Shown here piece by piece: positions 7,169 to 14,741 of a stretch of 15,994 bases of DNA (position 1 is its first letter; every line of letters starts with the position of its first letter). The notes beneath the pieces are model-generated. The model saw only the letters and a list, made by a program, of their open reading frames with translations. It made no database searches and was not told where the DNA came from. The position numbers were made by a program, and so were the translations under genes. Source of the stretch: Planctomycetota bacterium (GTDB lineage: Bacteria; Planctomycetota; UBA1135); the NCBI GenBank assembly GCA_027021325.1, contig JALUUN010000108.1, positions 1 through 15,994 on the forward strand, written 5' to 3'.

Positions 7169-8550
7169 GGTGCGGCCTCCCGGTGCTCATGGATGCGTTC
7201 CGAGACGACGATCAGGACCACTCCCAGGATGACCCCGAGGATCAGGGCGACGACCAGGTTGATCTTGGTGTTGGGGAGCTTCGGCTCCGACTCCGGCAGG
7301 GCCGGATCCATGACCTCGATGTAGGTGGCGTTGCGGAGCTTCCAGACTTCCATCTCCTGCTCACGCGCCCGCATCTCGCTCATGGTCTGGCGGAGGTCCG
7401 TCAGCTGGCGCTCGTAGGCATCGAGCCGCATCTTGTACTCCGGCATGGCCTGGAGCTCCTGCTCCAGTTCGGCCAGCCGGTCCTGGAGAATGGCCAGTTT
7501 CGCCTGGTCGCTGGCGCGCTGCACGGCGGCGTCGTTCAGGCTCTTGACCAGGTCGTAGTAGATCTCGTCCTTGCCGAAGCTCAGGGAGCCGAGCTCGCGC
7601 TCGGTCTGCTCCGCGAGTTCCGCCTCCAGCACCGTCAGGGAGGTGCGTGCTTCGACCACCCGCGGGTGGGCCTCGGTGTACTTGATGAGGAGCTGCTCGA
7701 TCTGCTGCCTGGTCTGCCCGATCTGGCCCTGCAGTTCCTTGATGCGCGAGTTCTGGACGTAACTCTGGCCGCTCAGGATGAAGCCCGCCGGCACCGTGTT
7801 CCCGGGTGGCAGGTGGCTGGCGTTGAGACCCTGGAGCTCGGCTTCCCGGGTCTGCATCTGCGCCTGGATCTGGGCGATGGTCTCGTCCTGGGAGTCCAGG
7901 TTCAGCTGGATCGTCTGGATCTCGGAGAGGATGTTCTCCTTGCGCTGGATCAGGGCCTGGAGCTCGGCGCTGTAGTCCACGGTGCCCAGACCCTTCATGT
8001 AGTCCAGGCGCTCCTGTTCGAGCTCCTTCTCCCGGGCCTCGGCGCGGTTGAGGCCGTTGCGCAGGGCCTCGAGCTTGGCGTCCACATCCCGGTGCAGGGT
8101 CCGCGTGATGTGCTCCTGGAACACCTGCATGTAGGTGTTCGCGATGCGCGCCGCCGTCTCCGGATTGCGGTGCCAGGCGATGATGTCCAGGAAGTTGAAC
8201 TTGTCGATCTCGAAATCGGTCCACTTCCGGAGGTACTCCGTGTCGATGTCGCCCAGGGCCTCGGCGGCCATGGCCCGGAGCTCGGCGCTGTCCAGAATGC
8301 CCTTGAGGGCGGTCTGGGCGTTGGTGTCCGAGGTCGGAAGCTTCGGCGACTTCGGGATGTTGGCATCCTCGGAGCTGAGGCCGAAGGTGTCGCCCACCAG
8401 GGGCAGGTAGCCCCGTGTGATCCCGCGATAGGTCTCGGGCATGGCCTGGCTGACGAGGAGCGAGGCCACCCCGGAAGCCGCGACCACGATGAGCAGCAGG
8501 TACATCCGCTCCCAGAGGAGCGTGAGAGGTCCTTTCTCCAGGCGAGTCAC
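7162..8550 (-). CDS. polysaccharide co-polymerase / chain-length determinant (Wzz/GumC type), no kinase domain
   Basis: Inner-membrane protein of the family that controls chain length and export of exopolysaccharide or O-antigen. From the GTG at 8550 it is 462 residues. TM1 is about residues 17-35 (MYLLLIVVAASG...). A large periplasmic part is dominated by heptad-like coiled coil (about 150-245 and 265-400), with the typical YTEAHPRVVEA (291-301). The proline-rich PALPESEPKLPNTK (416-429) leads into TM2 (430-449) and a short basic tail. No cytoplasmic tyrosine-kinase domain follows TM2, unlike fused Wzc proteins. The start is uncertain: GTG 8550 has no good Shine-Dalgarno, and the alternative ATG at 8505 would begin within the first membrane segment. 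First of three overlapping genes. Confidence 0.85.
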   Translation of the reverse strand: MTRLEKGPLTLLWERMYLLLIVVAASGVASLLVSQAMPETYRGITRGYLPLVGDTFGLSSEDANIPKSPKLPTSDTNAQTALKGILDSAELRAMAAEALGDIDTEYLRKWTDFEIDKFNFLDIIAWHRNPETAARIANTYMQVFQEHITRTLHRDVDAKLEALRNGLNRAEAREKELEQERLDYMKGLGTVDYSAELQALIQRKENILSEIQTIQLNLDSQDETIAQIQAQMQTREAELQGLNASHLPPGNTVPAGFILSGQSYVQNSRIKELQGQIGQTRQQIEQLLIKYTEAHPRVVEARTSLTVLEAELAEQTERELGSLSFGKDEIYYDLVKSLNDAAVQRASDQAKLAILQDRLAELEQELQAMPEYKMRLDAYERQLTDLRQTMSEMRAREQEMEVWKLRNATYIEVMDPALPESEPKLPNTKINLVVALILGVILGVVLIVVSERIHEHREAAPW

Positions 8551-8681
8551 GGGAGGGGGATCCGAAGTCGGGCGGGGGGGACGGCGTCCCGCACGGGAGG
8601 GGCCATTCTGGGGACGCGGGACCCCTTGCGCTAGGGTGGACTTCCGCCTCCCGCCCCCTCTCGTCCGTTCCCTCGAGCGCC
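8551..8681. promoter_or_regulatory. divergent intergenic region between co-polymerase and S12 hydrolase genes
   Basis: These 131 bp must hold the promoters of two divergent genes. It contains a perfect 12-bp inverted repeat with a 2-base centre, TCCCG-CA-CGGGA (8587-8598), a possible operator. It also has a weak GGGG/CCCC hairpin at 8611-8625 and a TAGGGT at 8632-8637 that could be a poor -10 for the + strand gene. I searched both strands for a sigma-54 -24/-12 pair (GG, 10 bases, GC in a TGGCAC/TTGC context) and found none convincing. Confidence 0.35.
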
Positions 8682-9827
8682 ATGCCCGTGATGTTCTGGA
8701 CCGCCGGTCTCGTCCTCGCCTGCGCCGCGGCCTGCCAGCAGCCGGAATCCTCTTCCCCCGACCTGCTGCGCCTCCACCTGCAGCAGGAGCTGGACCAGGT
8801 GGTGGCCCGCAACAACGGCCGGGGAGGAGGAGTCCTCCAGGTCCGCATCGGCCCCATCTGGGAGGCCTGGAGCGGGGCTTCGGGCGAGATGGAGGTCGGC
8901 GGGGCGCCCATGGATTCCGGGGCCGCCTTCGAGATCGCAAGCACCTCCAAGGCCATGACCGCGGCGCTCCTGCTGGTCCTGCAGGAGGAGGGCCTCGTGG
9001 ACCTGGACCTTCCGGCGGCGACCTGGCTGCCCCCTGGAACCACCACCGGCCTGCTGGTGATCGGCGGCCACGACTACGGGCCCGAGATCACCCTGCGCCA
9101 GTGCCTTTCCCACACCTCGGGCCTGCCGGACTACTGGGAGGACGGCCCCTACGTGCTGCCGGGGATCAACGCCTTCCTCTTCGACTACCTCGCCGCCCCG
9201 CAGCGTCTCTGGGCGCCCGAGGAGATCCTTCCCTATGTGCGCGACCTGGACCCGATCGGAGTCCCCGGTGGCGCGTGGCACTACTCGGACTCCGGCTTCC
9301 TCCTGGCGGCCCTGGTGGCGGAGGAGGTCACGGGCCTGCCCCTCCAGGATGCCTTGCGGACCCGGATCTTCGAGCCCCTCGGCATGCAGGATACTTGGCT
9401 GCGCTGGAGGGATCCCGATCCCGCCCGGCCGCTCCTCTCCCACCGCTACGAGGCTCTGGGGGACATGACGCTCCTCCGCCACAACAGCGCTGACTGGGGC
9501 GGGGGAGGCCTGGCCTCGACCTGTGAGGACCTCCATCGTTTTCTCCGCGGCATCGCTACGGGGGACCTCTTCCAAGATCCGTCTTCCCTGGAGCAGATGC
9601 AGGCCTGGCGTCCCACCGGCGAGCCCGCCATCGAGTACGGCCTGGGCCTGTTCCGGGTCTTCGTGGCTCCGGGCTACGGGCATGTCTGGGGCCACGACGG
9701 CTACGGCAACTCCTTTGCCTACTACTGGCCGGAGCGCGACGCGACCTTGACCGGGACCCTGAACCAGGCTCTGGGCAACGACTGGTGGCCGCTGCTTCGG
9801 GCCGCGGTGGAGGAGCTGGGCTCCTGA
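8682..9827 (+). CDS. serine beta-lactamase-family (S12) hydrolase, probable lipoprotein
   Basis: Serine hydrolase related to class C beta-lactamases, D-Ala-D-Ala carboxypeptidases and S12 esterases. The product is 381 residues. The N-terminus has a short hydrophobic segment ending in a lipobox-like LVLAC (Cys14), so it is probably a lipoprotein, although the signal lacks the usual basic residues. The catalytic SxxK is S87-T-S-K90 (EIASTSK), followed by LSHTSGLPDYW (142-152), the second motif YSD (201-203, usually YSN or YAN) and a third motif region GHDGYG (337-342) in place of KTG/HxG. The ATG at 8682 has a weak ribosome-binding site; ATG 8691 is an alternative. It lies between polysaccharide genes and may act on the glycan, a glycan ester or peptidoglycan. 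True beta-lactam resistance is not implied. Confidence 0.85.
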   Translation: MPVMFWTAGLVLACAAACQQPESSSPDLLRLHLQQELDQVVARNNGRGGGVLQVRIGPIWEAWSGASGEMEVGGAPMDSGAAFEIASTSKAMTAALLLVLQEEGLVDLDLPAATWLPPGTTTGLLVIGGHDYGPEITLRQCLSHTSGLPDYWEDGPYVLPGINAFLFDYLAAPQRLWAPEEILPYVRDLDPIGVPGGAWHYSDSGFLLAALVAEEVTGLPLQDALRTRIFEPLGMQDTWLRWRDPDPARPLLSHRYEALGDMTLLRHNSADWGGGGLASTCEDLHRFLRGIATGDLFQDPSSLEQMQAWRPTGEPAIEYGLGLFRVFVAPGYGHVWGHDGYGNSFAYYWPERDATLTGTLNQALGNDWWPLLRAAVEELGS

Positions 9828-9858
9828 GCCGGCGCGGCACCGGCCGGAGCTCCTCAGG
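9820..9858. terminator. possible bidirectional terminator between convergent genes
   Basis: The 26-bp gap between the hydrolase stop and the GT2 stop sits within an imperfect stem: GCTCC (9820-9824) pairs with GGAGC (9846-9850), and inner CCGG (9829-9832) with CCGG (9840-9843). An alternative pairs CCTGAG (9823-9828) with CTCAGG (9853-9858). There is no T tract on either side, so it is only a weak candidate for an intrinsic terminator. Confidence 0.3.
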
Positions 9859-10813
9859 GTTGCTCGCGGCGAAGGGCTCGATACATGCGCCAGCCGGTGA
9901 GGCGGCCCCTCCAGGCCGGCAGGAGGGCGCCGAGGCCGAGGAGGTAGCGGTTGCGCCAGAACAGGCGCAGGATCCCGCCGCCCAGCGCCCAGGCGAGGCC
10001 GGGGTTCGGGAAGTTGCCGACCAGGAAGGCGTACAGGAGGTGCAGCCAGCCCCGCGGTCCGCCGCCCCAGTGCTTCAGGAGGACGAAGGTCTCGTTGGCG
10101 GCGTTGTTGTGGACGGTGATGCGCTCGAAGCGGCCGGTGCCGGTGCGGCGCGGTGCCTCGTGGTGGTCGGCCTCCACCTCGGGATCGAAGAGCAGCCGGT
10201 AGCCCTGGCGCTGGACCCCCAGGCAGGCGTCCAGTTCGAAGCGGAAGCAGTCGCCGAGAAGCCGGCCCTCGAAGCCGCCATGCCGCCGCAAGGGCTCCAG
10301 GAGCAGGCTCATATTGGCGCCTCGGTAATGGTCCACCTCGACCACCTTGCGGGTGTGACGGGTGCTTTGGTCGAGGATCAGGCCGGGATAGATCACGCGG
10401 TTGCGGAAGCGGGCGAGACGCTCGTCGGGCTTCCCGTCCACGACGTTGATGGCCGGGCCGGCGACGCCGCCGACCCGGGGATCGGACTCGTAGTGCCGGG
10501 CCAGGTTCTCCAGCCAGAAGGGCCGCGGAATGGCGTCGTCGTCCAGGAGGCAGGCGACATCGCCGGTGGCCGCCTCGAGCAGGGCGTTCTCGGCGGGAAC
10601 GATCCCCGGGACGTGGACCAGGACCTTGCGCACCGGGAAGTCAGGGTGGGCGGCGGCGAAGGCCTCCACCGTGGCCATTCCCTCGGGATCCTCGTCCGGC
10701 CGCAGGGAGACCAGGACCTCGTCCGGACACCGGGTCTGGAGGGCCAGGGCCTCGAGGTTGCGGCGCAGCATCTCCGGCCGGCAGTAGGTCGGGACGAAGA
10801 CGGAGAAGCGCAT
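9854..10813 (-). CDS. family 2 glycosyltransferase
   Basis: Predicted nucleotide-sugar-dependent inverting glycosyltransferase of the GT-A fold, 319 residues, acting on the cytoplasmic face of the membrane. The N-terminus FSVFVPTYCRPEML (3-16) is the first strand and loop of the fold. The metal-binding acidic motif is LLDDDAIPRPFW (89-100), the acceptor region RGANMSL (164-170) and the probable base region GDCFRFELD (187-195). A HHE follows at 217-219. Hydrophobic stretches near the C-terminus (about 255-267 and 272-300) could anchor it to the membrane. It is the last gene of the operon; its ATG is 2 bp after the stop of the preceding GT4 gene, with AGGAGGG about 11 nt upstream. Donor and acceptor cannot be deduced. 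Confidence 0.88.
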   Translation of the reverse strand: MRFSVFVPTYCRPEMLRRNLEALALQTRCPDEVLVSLRPDEDPEGMATVEAFAAAHPDFPVRKVLVHVPGIVPAENALLEAATGDVACLLDDDAIPRPFWLENLARHYESDPRVGGVAGPAINVVDGKPDERLARFRNRVIYPGLILDQSTRHTRKVVEVDHYRGANMSLLLEPLRRHGGFEGRLLGDCFRFELDACLGVQRQGYRLLFDPEVEADHHEAPRRTGTGRFERITVHNNAANETFVLLKHWGGGPRGWLHLLYAFLVGNFPNPGLAWALGGGILRLFWRNRYLLGLGALLPAWRGRLTGWRMYRALRREQP

Positions 10814-10815
10814 CC

Positions 10816-11976
10816 TCAGGGACCCTCCTCGTCGCGAGTGCGGAGGGCCGCTTCGTAGGCCTCGACATGCTGCCGGGCCGAGGCCTCCCAGGTGAAGGCT
10901 GCGGCCCGCTCACGGCCGGCCCGGACCAGGGCCTCGCGCTCCGGCCCGGGGGTCGCCGCACGCTCCAGGGCGTCGGCCATGGCCTCGGGGTCGTGGGGGT
11001 CCACGAGGAGAGCGGCGCCGCCGGCGACCTCGGGCAGGGAGCAGGCCTCGGCCGCTACCACCGGCGCGCCGCAGGCCATGGCCTCGATGACCGGGATGCC
11101 GAAGCCCTCCAGGAAGCTGAGCAGGGCGAAGGCCGTGCAGTTGGCGTAGAGGCGGGGGATGTCCTCGTCGTCCACGAAACCGGTCTGGAGGACGCCCCGG
11201 TCGTGGCCCCGGGCCTCGATGCGCGCCCACATCTCCTCGTAGAGCCAGCCCTGGGAACCGGCCAGGACCAGCTGCCCGCCGAAGCCGCGGCGGCGCAGGA
11301 TCTGGTAGGCGTGGCACAGCCCCTCGATGTTCTTGTTGGGCTGGAGGGTCCCGAGATAGAGGACGAAGCCGGGCGCGATGCCGTAGCGCTCGCGCAGGCG
11401 CCGCAGGTCGGCGCCGGGGTCCCGGGCCGGCTGCAGGGCCGGGGAGATGCCGTGGTGGATCGCCTGGACGCGCTCCGGCGGGACGCCCAGGCGCTCGACG
11501 ATGTCGCGCCGCGAGAACTCGCTGACCGTGATCACCCGGTGCGCCCGGCGCGCGGAGTCCGGCACCGTGCGCTTCAGCTCCTCCACCCAGGCCCGGGGCA
11601 GGCCCTCGGGGGCCCGCAGGAAGGCGAGGTCGTGGATGGTGACGACGCGCGCCGCCCGGCGGGTGCGGGGGATGCGGTCGAAGGGGCCGTGGAAGAGGTC
11701 GTGGGGCCCCGCGAGCCGCTCGGCGGGAATGCGCAGGGCCCGGACCAGCCGCGGGTGCAGGCGGCTCAGGACGGTTCCGGCGCCGGGCAGGGCGGCGGCG
11801 GTCTCCTGCATGCCCTGCAGATGCCTCGAACGGAAGAAGTTGAAGTAGAGATCCAGGTGCCAGCCGGCGGGCAGGAGGCCGGGCAGACGCCGGGCGACCT
11901 CCATGCCGTAGCGCCAGGCTCCCCCCTTGTGGTAGGTGGAGAGCGCCATGGCGGTGGCGTCGAAGAGGATCCTCAT
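10816..11976 (-). CDS. family 4 glycosyltransferase (third gene of the operon)
   Basis: Predicted retaining GT-B glycosyltransferase of 386 residues. The N-terminal domain includes MRILFDATAM, VVTIHDLAFL (111-120) and VITVSEFSRRDI (148-159). The C-terminal nucleotide-sugar domain begins near FVLYLGTLQPNKNIEG (204-219) and holds TGFVDDEDIPRLY (265-277) and the EX7E motif E290-GFGIPVI-E298. The family signature LPEVAGGAALLVDP follows (314-327). The frame is open further upstream inside the next genes, but the conserved MRILFDA fixes the start. Its ATG overlaps the stop of the upstream GT4 gene as ATGA. It has no ribosome-binding site of its own, so it is probably translated by coupling. It is clearly similar to the neighbouring upstream GT4 protein. 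Mannosyl-, rhamnosyl- or glucosyltransferase activity is possible but not decidable. Confidence 0.9.
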   Translation of the reverse strand: MRILFDATAMALSTYHKGGAWRYGMEVARRLPGLLPAGWHLDLYFNFFRSRHLQGMQETAAALPGAGTVLSRLHPRLVRALRIPAERLAGPHDLFHGPFDRIPRTRRAARVVTIHDLAFLRAPEGLPRAWVEELKRTVPDSARRAHRVITVSEFSRRDIVERLGVPPERVQAIHHGISPALQPARDPGADLRRLRERYGIAPGFVLYLGTLQPNKNIEGLCHAYQILRRRGFGGQLVLAGSQGWLYEEMWARIEARGHDRGVLQTGFVDDEDIPRLYANCTAFALLSFLEGFGIPVIEAMACGAPVVAAEACSLPEVAGGAALLVDPHDPEAMADALERAATPGPEREALVRAGRERAAAFTWEASARQHVEAYEAALRTRDEEGP

Positions 11977-13130
11977 CGGGGCAGCGAGAGGGCGTGCTTC
12001 CAGGCCTCCAGGGTCTCCCGGGCGCAGCGCTCCCAGGTGAAGGGGGCCGCCCGTTCGAGGCCCCGCCGGCGCAGATCCTCCCACAGCCCGTCGTCGCCGT
12101 CGATGCGGGCCAGGAGGCCAGCGAGGGCCTCCTCGTCGTCGGCGTCGAAGTGGAGGGCCGCCCCGCCGGCCACCTCGGGCAGGGCTCCCCGGTCGCTGCA
12201 GAGGACCGGCGTCCCCGCTGCCATGGCCTCCAGGACCGGCATCCCGAAGCCCTCGTAGCGGCTCGGCAGGACCAGGGCCCGGGCGCCGCCCACCAGCCCG
12301 GGCAGGTCCTCCTGGTCCACGAAGCCGGTGAAGCGGACCCGGTCGCGCAGCTCCGGCGCCTCCTCCACCGCCCTGCGCACGGTCTCGGATCTCCAGCCGG
12401 CCCGTCCGGCGACGACGAGTTCGGAGCCGATGCCGAGGCGCAGGGCGTGGGCGTAGGCGCGCAGCAGGACGCGGAGATTCTTCTTGGGCTCGACCGAGCC
12501 CAGGAACAAGAGATAGGGCTTGTCCAGATGCCGTTTCGCCCGGACCGCCTCGACGGCCCCGCTGTCCAGGCCGGCCTCCCGGAAGGAGGCGTCCACCCCG
12601 TGGTAGACGACGCGCGTCCGCCCCCGCGGCACGTGGTAGTGCCGGATCAGATCCTCCCGCGTGTGCTCGCTCACGCAGATCCAGAGGGTGGCCCGTCGCT
12701 GCGCCTCGCGGGTGCCCTCCTCCAGCCGGCGCACCCAGCGGGGATCCAGGTACTGGGGATGGTGGCGGTACATGAGGTCGTGGCAGGTGACGACCAGTCG
12801 GCCGCGGCTGCGGAAGGGCCAGACCGGCTCCACCGCGTGGACCAGGTCGTGGGTTCCGGCGAAGAATTCCAGCGGCAAACGGCGTCGGCCCAGGGAGCCG
12901 AGGAGCTGGGGCGGGAGCCACCAGTGGTGGAGGGAGGCGCCCCGGCGCCGGTAGGGCAGGAGAGTCCGGACCCGGAAGGGGTTCAGGAAGGCGCTGAGGA
13001 CGCCCAGGTGCAGACCGGGATCCTCCCGGGCGAGGTCGAGGAGCCGCGGCACGAGATTGCGCCAGTAGGAGTCCACGCCCCCCGTGTCCCGGGTGCGGGC
13101 CAGCCCGAAGCCCTCCAGGAGAACCCTCAT
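11973..13130 (-). CDS. family 4 glycosyltransferase (second gene of the operon)
   Basis: Predicted GT-B glycosyltransferase of 385 residues. Recognisable parts are MRVLLEGFGLARTRDTGGV (1-19), VVTCHDLMYRHHP (113-125), ICVSEHTREDLI (151-162), the inter-domain strand YLLFLGSVEPKKNL (206-219), TGFVDQEDLPGL (268-279) and the EX7E motif E293-GFGMPVL-E301. ALPEVAGGAALHFD (316-329) closes the nucleotide-sugar site. GGAGG is centred about 11 nt upstream of the ATG (complement of 13140-13144), and the ATG overlaps the upstream stop as ATGA. The shared phrases TGFVD-x-ED-x-P, EGFG-x-PV-x-EAMA and AAxFTWE-x2-AR show that it is a paralog of the following GT4 gene, perhaps from a tandem duplication. Confidence 0.9.
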   Translation of the reverse strand: MRVLLEGFGLARTRDTGGVDSYWRNLVPRLLDLAREDPGLHLGVLSAFLNPFRVRTLLPYRRRGASLHHWWLPPQLLGSLGRRRLPLEFFAGTHDLVHAVEPVWPFRSRGRLVVTCHDLMYRHHPQYLDPRWVRRLEEGTREAQRRATLWICVSEHTREDLIRHYHVPRGRTRVVYHGVDASFREAGLDSGAVEAVRAKRHLDKPYLLFLGSVEPKKNLRVLLRAYAHALRLGIGSELVVAGRAGWRSETVRRAVEEAPELRDRVRFTGFVDQEDLPGLVGGARALVLPSRYEGFGMPVLEAMAAGTPVLCSDRGALPEVAGGAALHFDADDEEALAGLLARIDGDDGLWEDLRRRGLERAAPFTWERCARETLEAWKHALSLPR

Positions 13131-14290
13131 CGGGCCGCGCCTCCGGCCGCCAGCTCGCGCCAGTGGGCTTCGAGGGCGTCCCAGTGGCGGTGCGGGTCGA
13201 ACTCCCGCCGCACCCAGTCCCGGGCGCGGGCACCGCGGCGCTGGATCTCCTCGCGGTCTGCGGCGGCTTCCTCCAGGGCGGAGGCCAGGGCCCGGGGATC
13301 CTCGGGCGGGAAGGTCCAGCCCCGCTGCGGCGGTTCCAGGAGTTCGGGGACCCCGCCGGCGTGGGGAGCGAGGGCCGGGCGGCCGCGGGCGGCTGCTTCC
13401 AGAACGGTGAGGGGGGAGTTCTCGGGGACGCGGGAGGGGAGGACCTGGAGGTGGGCCCAGGCGTACTGGCGGTCCATGGCGGCGGCGTCCTGGAAGCCGA
13501 GGAAGCAGACCCGCTCCCCGAGGCCGAGCTCCTGGGCCCGGGCCCGGAGGGCCTCCTCCTGGTCGCCCGAGCCGGCGATGCGCAGGAGGGCGCCCCCGGC
13601 CGGGCCGCGGGTGCGGGCCAGGGCCTCCAGGAGGACGTCCACCCCCTTGGAGCGGTACAGGGTCCCGGCGAAGAAGAGGCGGAGAGGACCGCCGGGGTCC
13701 TCGAAGGGGGCGGCGGGTGCCGGTTCCAGGGGCAGGCGCAGGAGGACGGAGCGCTCCGGGGGAAGACCCAGGCCCCGGCGCAGGGCCTCCGTAGGGCAGA
13801 GGAAGCGGTCCACGGCCCGGAAGACCTCCCGCCGGGCCCGGATCAGGCCCCAGCGGTCCAGGAGCCGCCTGGCGAGGCCGAGGGGGCCGGAGCGGTCCAG
13901 GCCGTGGGGGTTCGGATCTCCCAGGCTGTAGTCGTGGACGGTCATCAGGACCGGGACCGCCAGGCGGCCGAGGGTCCGGAACACGGTGGTCCGGAAGGCA
14001 GCAAGGTTCTGGACCTGGACGACCTGGGGACGGAACTCGCGGACCGCCTCTTCCAGGGCCCGGGCCAGGGGCGGATGGAAGCCGTGGAAGTCCCGCCTCC
14101 GCTGCAGGGAGGAGGCCGGCCAGGCGTAGGCGAAGGAGCGGGACCAGGGGCAGAGCCCCGTCGGGGCCTCCTCCAGGCTGAACAGCCCCTGTTCGTGACC
14201 GCGTTCCCTCATCACAGAAAGCAATCTCCCAAGGTAGGCGGTGGCTCCGCCGTGGATCTGGGGGGCATCGTGAAGGTGGAGGATCCTCAA
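13127..14290 (-). CDS. family 4 glycosyltransferase (first gene of the operon)
   Basis: Predicted GT-B glycosyltransferase of 387 residues. The N-terminus MRILHLHDAPQIHGGATAYL carries the glycine-rich loop usual for this family. VLMTVHDYSLGDPNP (114-128) and FLCPTEALRRGL (163-174) belong to the acceptor domain. LRLFFAGTLYRSKGVDVL (203-220) starts the donor domain, and the EX7E motif is E290-NSPLTVL-E298. The fold is the same as its two downstream neighbours, but the sequence is more distant, with PSRVPENSPLT in place of EGFG. The start is a TTG with no Shine-Dalgarno (the bases upstream are C-rich). No other start exists in frame, and family alignment begins here. The TTG overlaps a TGA of a short upstream open frame. 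It is first in the operon, with the promoter expected in the intergenic region upstream. Confidence 0.88.
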   Translation of the reverse strand: MRILHLHDAPQIHGGATAYLGRLLSVMRERGHEQGLFSLEEAPTGLCPWSRSFAYAWPASSLQRRRDFHGFHPPLARALEEAVREFRPQVVQVQNLAAFRTTVFRTLGRLAVPVLMTVHDYSLGDPNPHGLDRSGPLGLARRLLDRWGLIRARREVFRAVDRFLCPTEALRRGLGLPPERSVLLRLPLEPAPAAPFEDPGGPLRLFFAGTLYRSKGVDVLLEALARTRGPAGGALLRIAGSGDQEEALRARAQELGLGERVCFLGFQDAAAMDRQYAWAHLQVLPSRVPENSPLTVLEAAARGRPALAPHAGGVPELLEPPQRGWTFPPEDPRALASALEEAAADREEIQRRGARARDWVRREFDPHRHWDALEAHWRELAAGGAAR

Positions 14291-14410
14291 GGGAGGCCGG
14301 GGCAGGGCGGGTCGGGGGCCGGACAGTGGACCGGAGCGGGTCCTTCAAGGCCAGATCCGGCCCGGGCGGGGGCGAATCCAGCCGCCGGAGACTCTGTTCC
14401 AAGTTCCGTA

Positions 14411-14416
14411 ATCATA
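14411..14416 (-). promoter_or_regulatory. candidate -10 box for the glycosyltransferase operon
   Basis: Read on the - strand, these bases are TATGAT, five of six matches to the sigma-70 -10 consensus, in the AT-richest part of the gap. No good -35 is present 16-18 nt upstream (GCCGAA/CCGAAA). It would give a 5' leader of roughly 110 nt before the TTG start at 14290. Weak evidence. Confidence 0.3.
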
Positions 14417-14653
14417 AAGGCTTGCGATTTTCTTTCGGCGCGAATCCCCCGTTCCTCCCATTTCCGGGGAAAAGGCCCTCCAGGACCGGCCGATTCCATC
14501 GAGCAAGGAGCCCGCTCCCCAGGAATTCCGTGGTGGCGCCAGGGAAAGGCACTTCCGCGGCTTCCGCCGCGCCGGCAAAATGTCCGGCCAACTTCGCGGG
14601 GCGCCCCCTTCGGGGATCCTGCAAACCAAGGACAGTCAACCAGGCCCGGCTCA

Positions 14654-14681
14654 CCTCCCCCGGTCCGAAACCCGAGGGAGG
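14654..14681 (+). other. strong hairpin in the barrel-gene leader
   Basis: CCTCCC (14654-14659) pairs with GGGAGG (14676-14681), and an inner CGG (14661-14663) pairs with CCG (14672-14674), enclosing a loop with TCCGAAA. No T tract follows, so it is not a typical terminator. It could be a leader-RNA structure or protect the mRNA of an abundant membrane protein. Confidence 0.45.
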
Positions 14682-14725
14682 GGCCCTTCGACCCACTTCC
14701 TGGATCGCGGGGCAGGAGTCGGCCG

Positions 14726-14741
14726 ACCCACCCGAATGGGT
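14726..14741 (+). other. small hairpin just upstream of the ribosome-binding site
   Basis: ACCCA (14726-14730) pairs with TGGGT (14737-14741) around a CCCGAA loop. The stem ends 5 nt before the AGGAGG at 14747-14752. It overlaps a 10-bp palindrome, GTCGGCCGAC (14718-14727). Its position would let it influence translation of the barrel gene. Confidence 0.35.

Noticed and set aside
7183..8634. 483-codon + strand frame opposite the co-polymerase gene
   Set aside because: Shadow of the - strand gene; Leu/Gly/Asp/Val-rich without motifs, while the opposite frame has membrane helices and coiled coil typical of the family.
8682..9827. True antibiotic-resistance beta-lactamase
   Set aside because: SxxK alone is shared by S12 esterases and peptidases. 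The second and third motifs deviate and the context is glycan genes, so a resistance call is not supported.
11994..13931. 645-codon + strand frame opposite the GT4 genes, and a similar 463-codon frame at 10867-12258
   Set aside because: Both cross several well-supported glycosyltransferase genes and show only composition-driven sequence.
14571..14590. Possible sigma-54 promoter on the - strand (TGGCCG ... TTTGCC)
   Set aside because: The distance between GG and GC is one base too long and the remaining consensus bases do not match; the inverted repeat explains the similarity.
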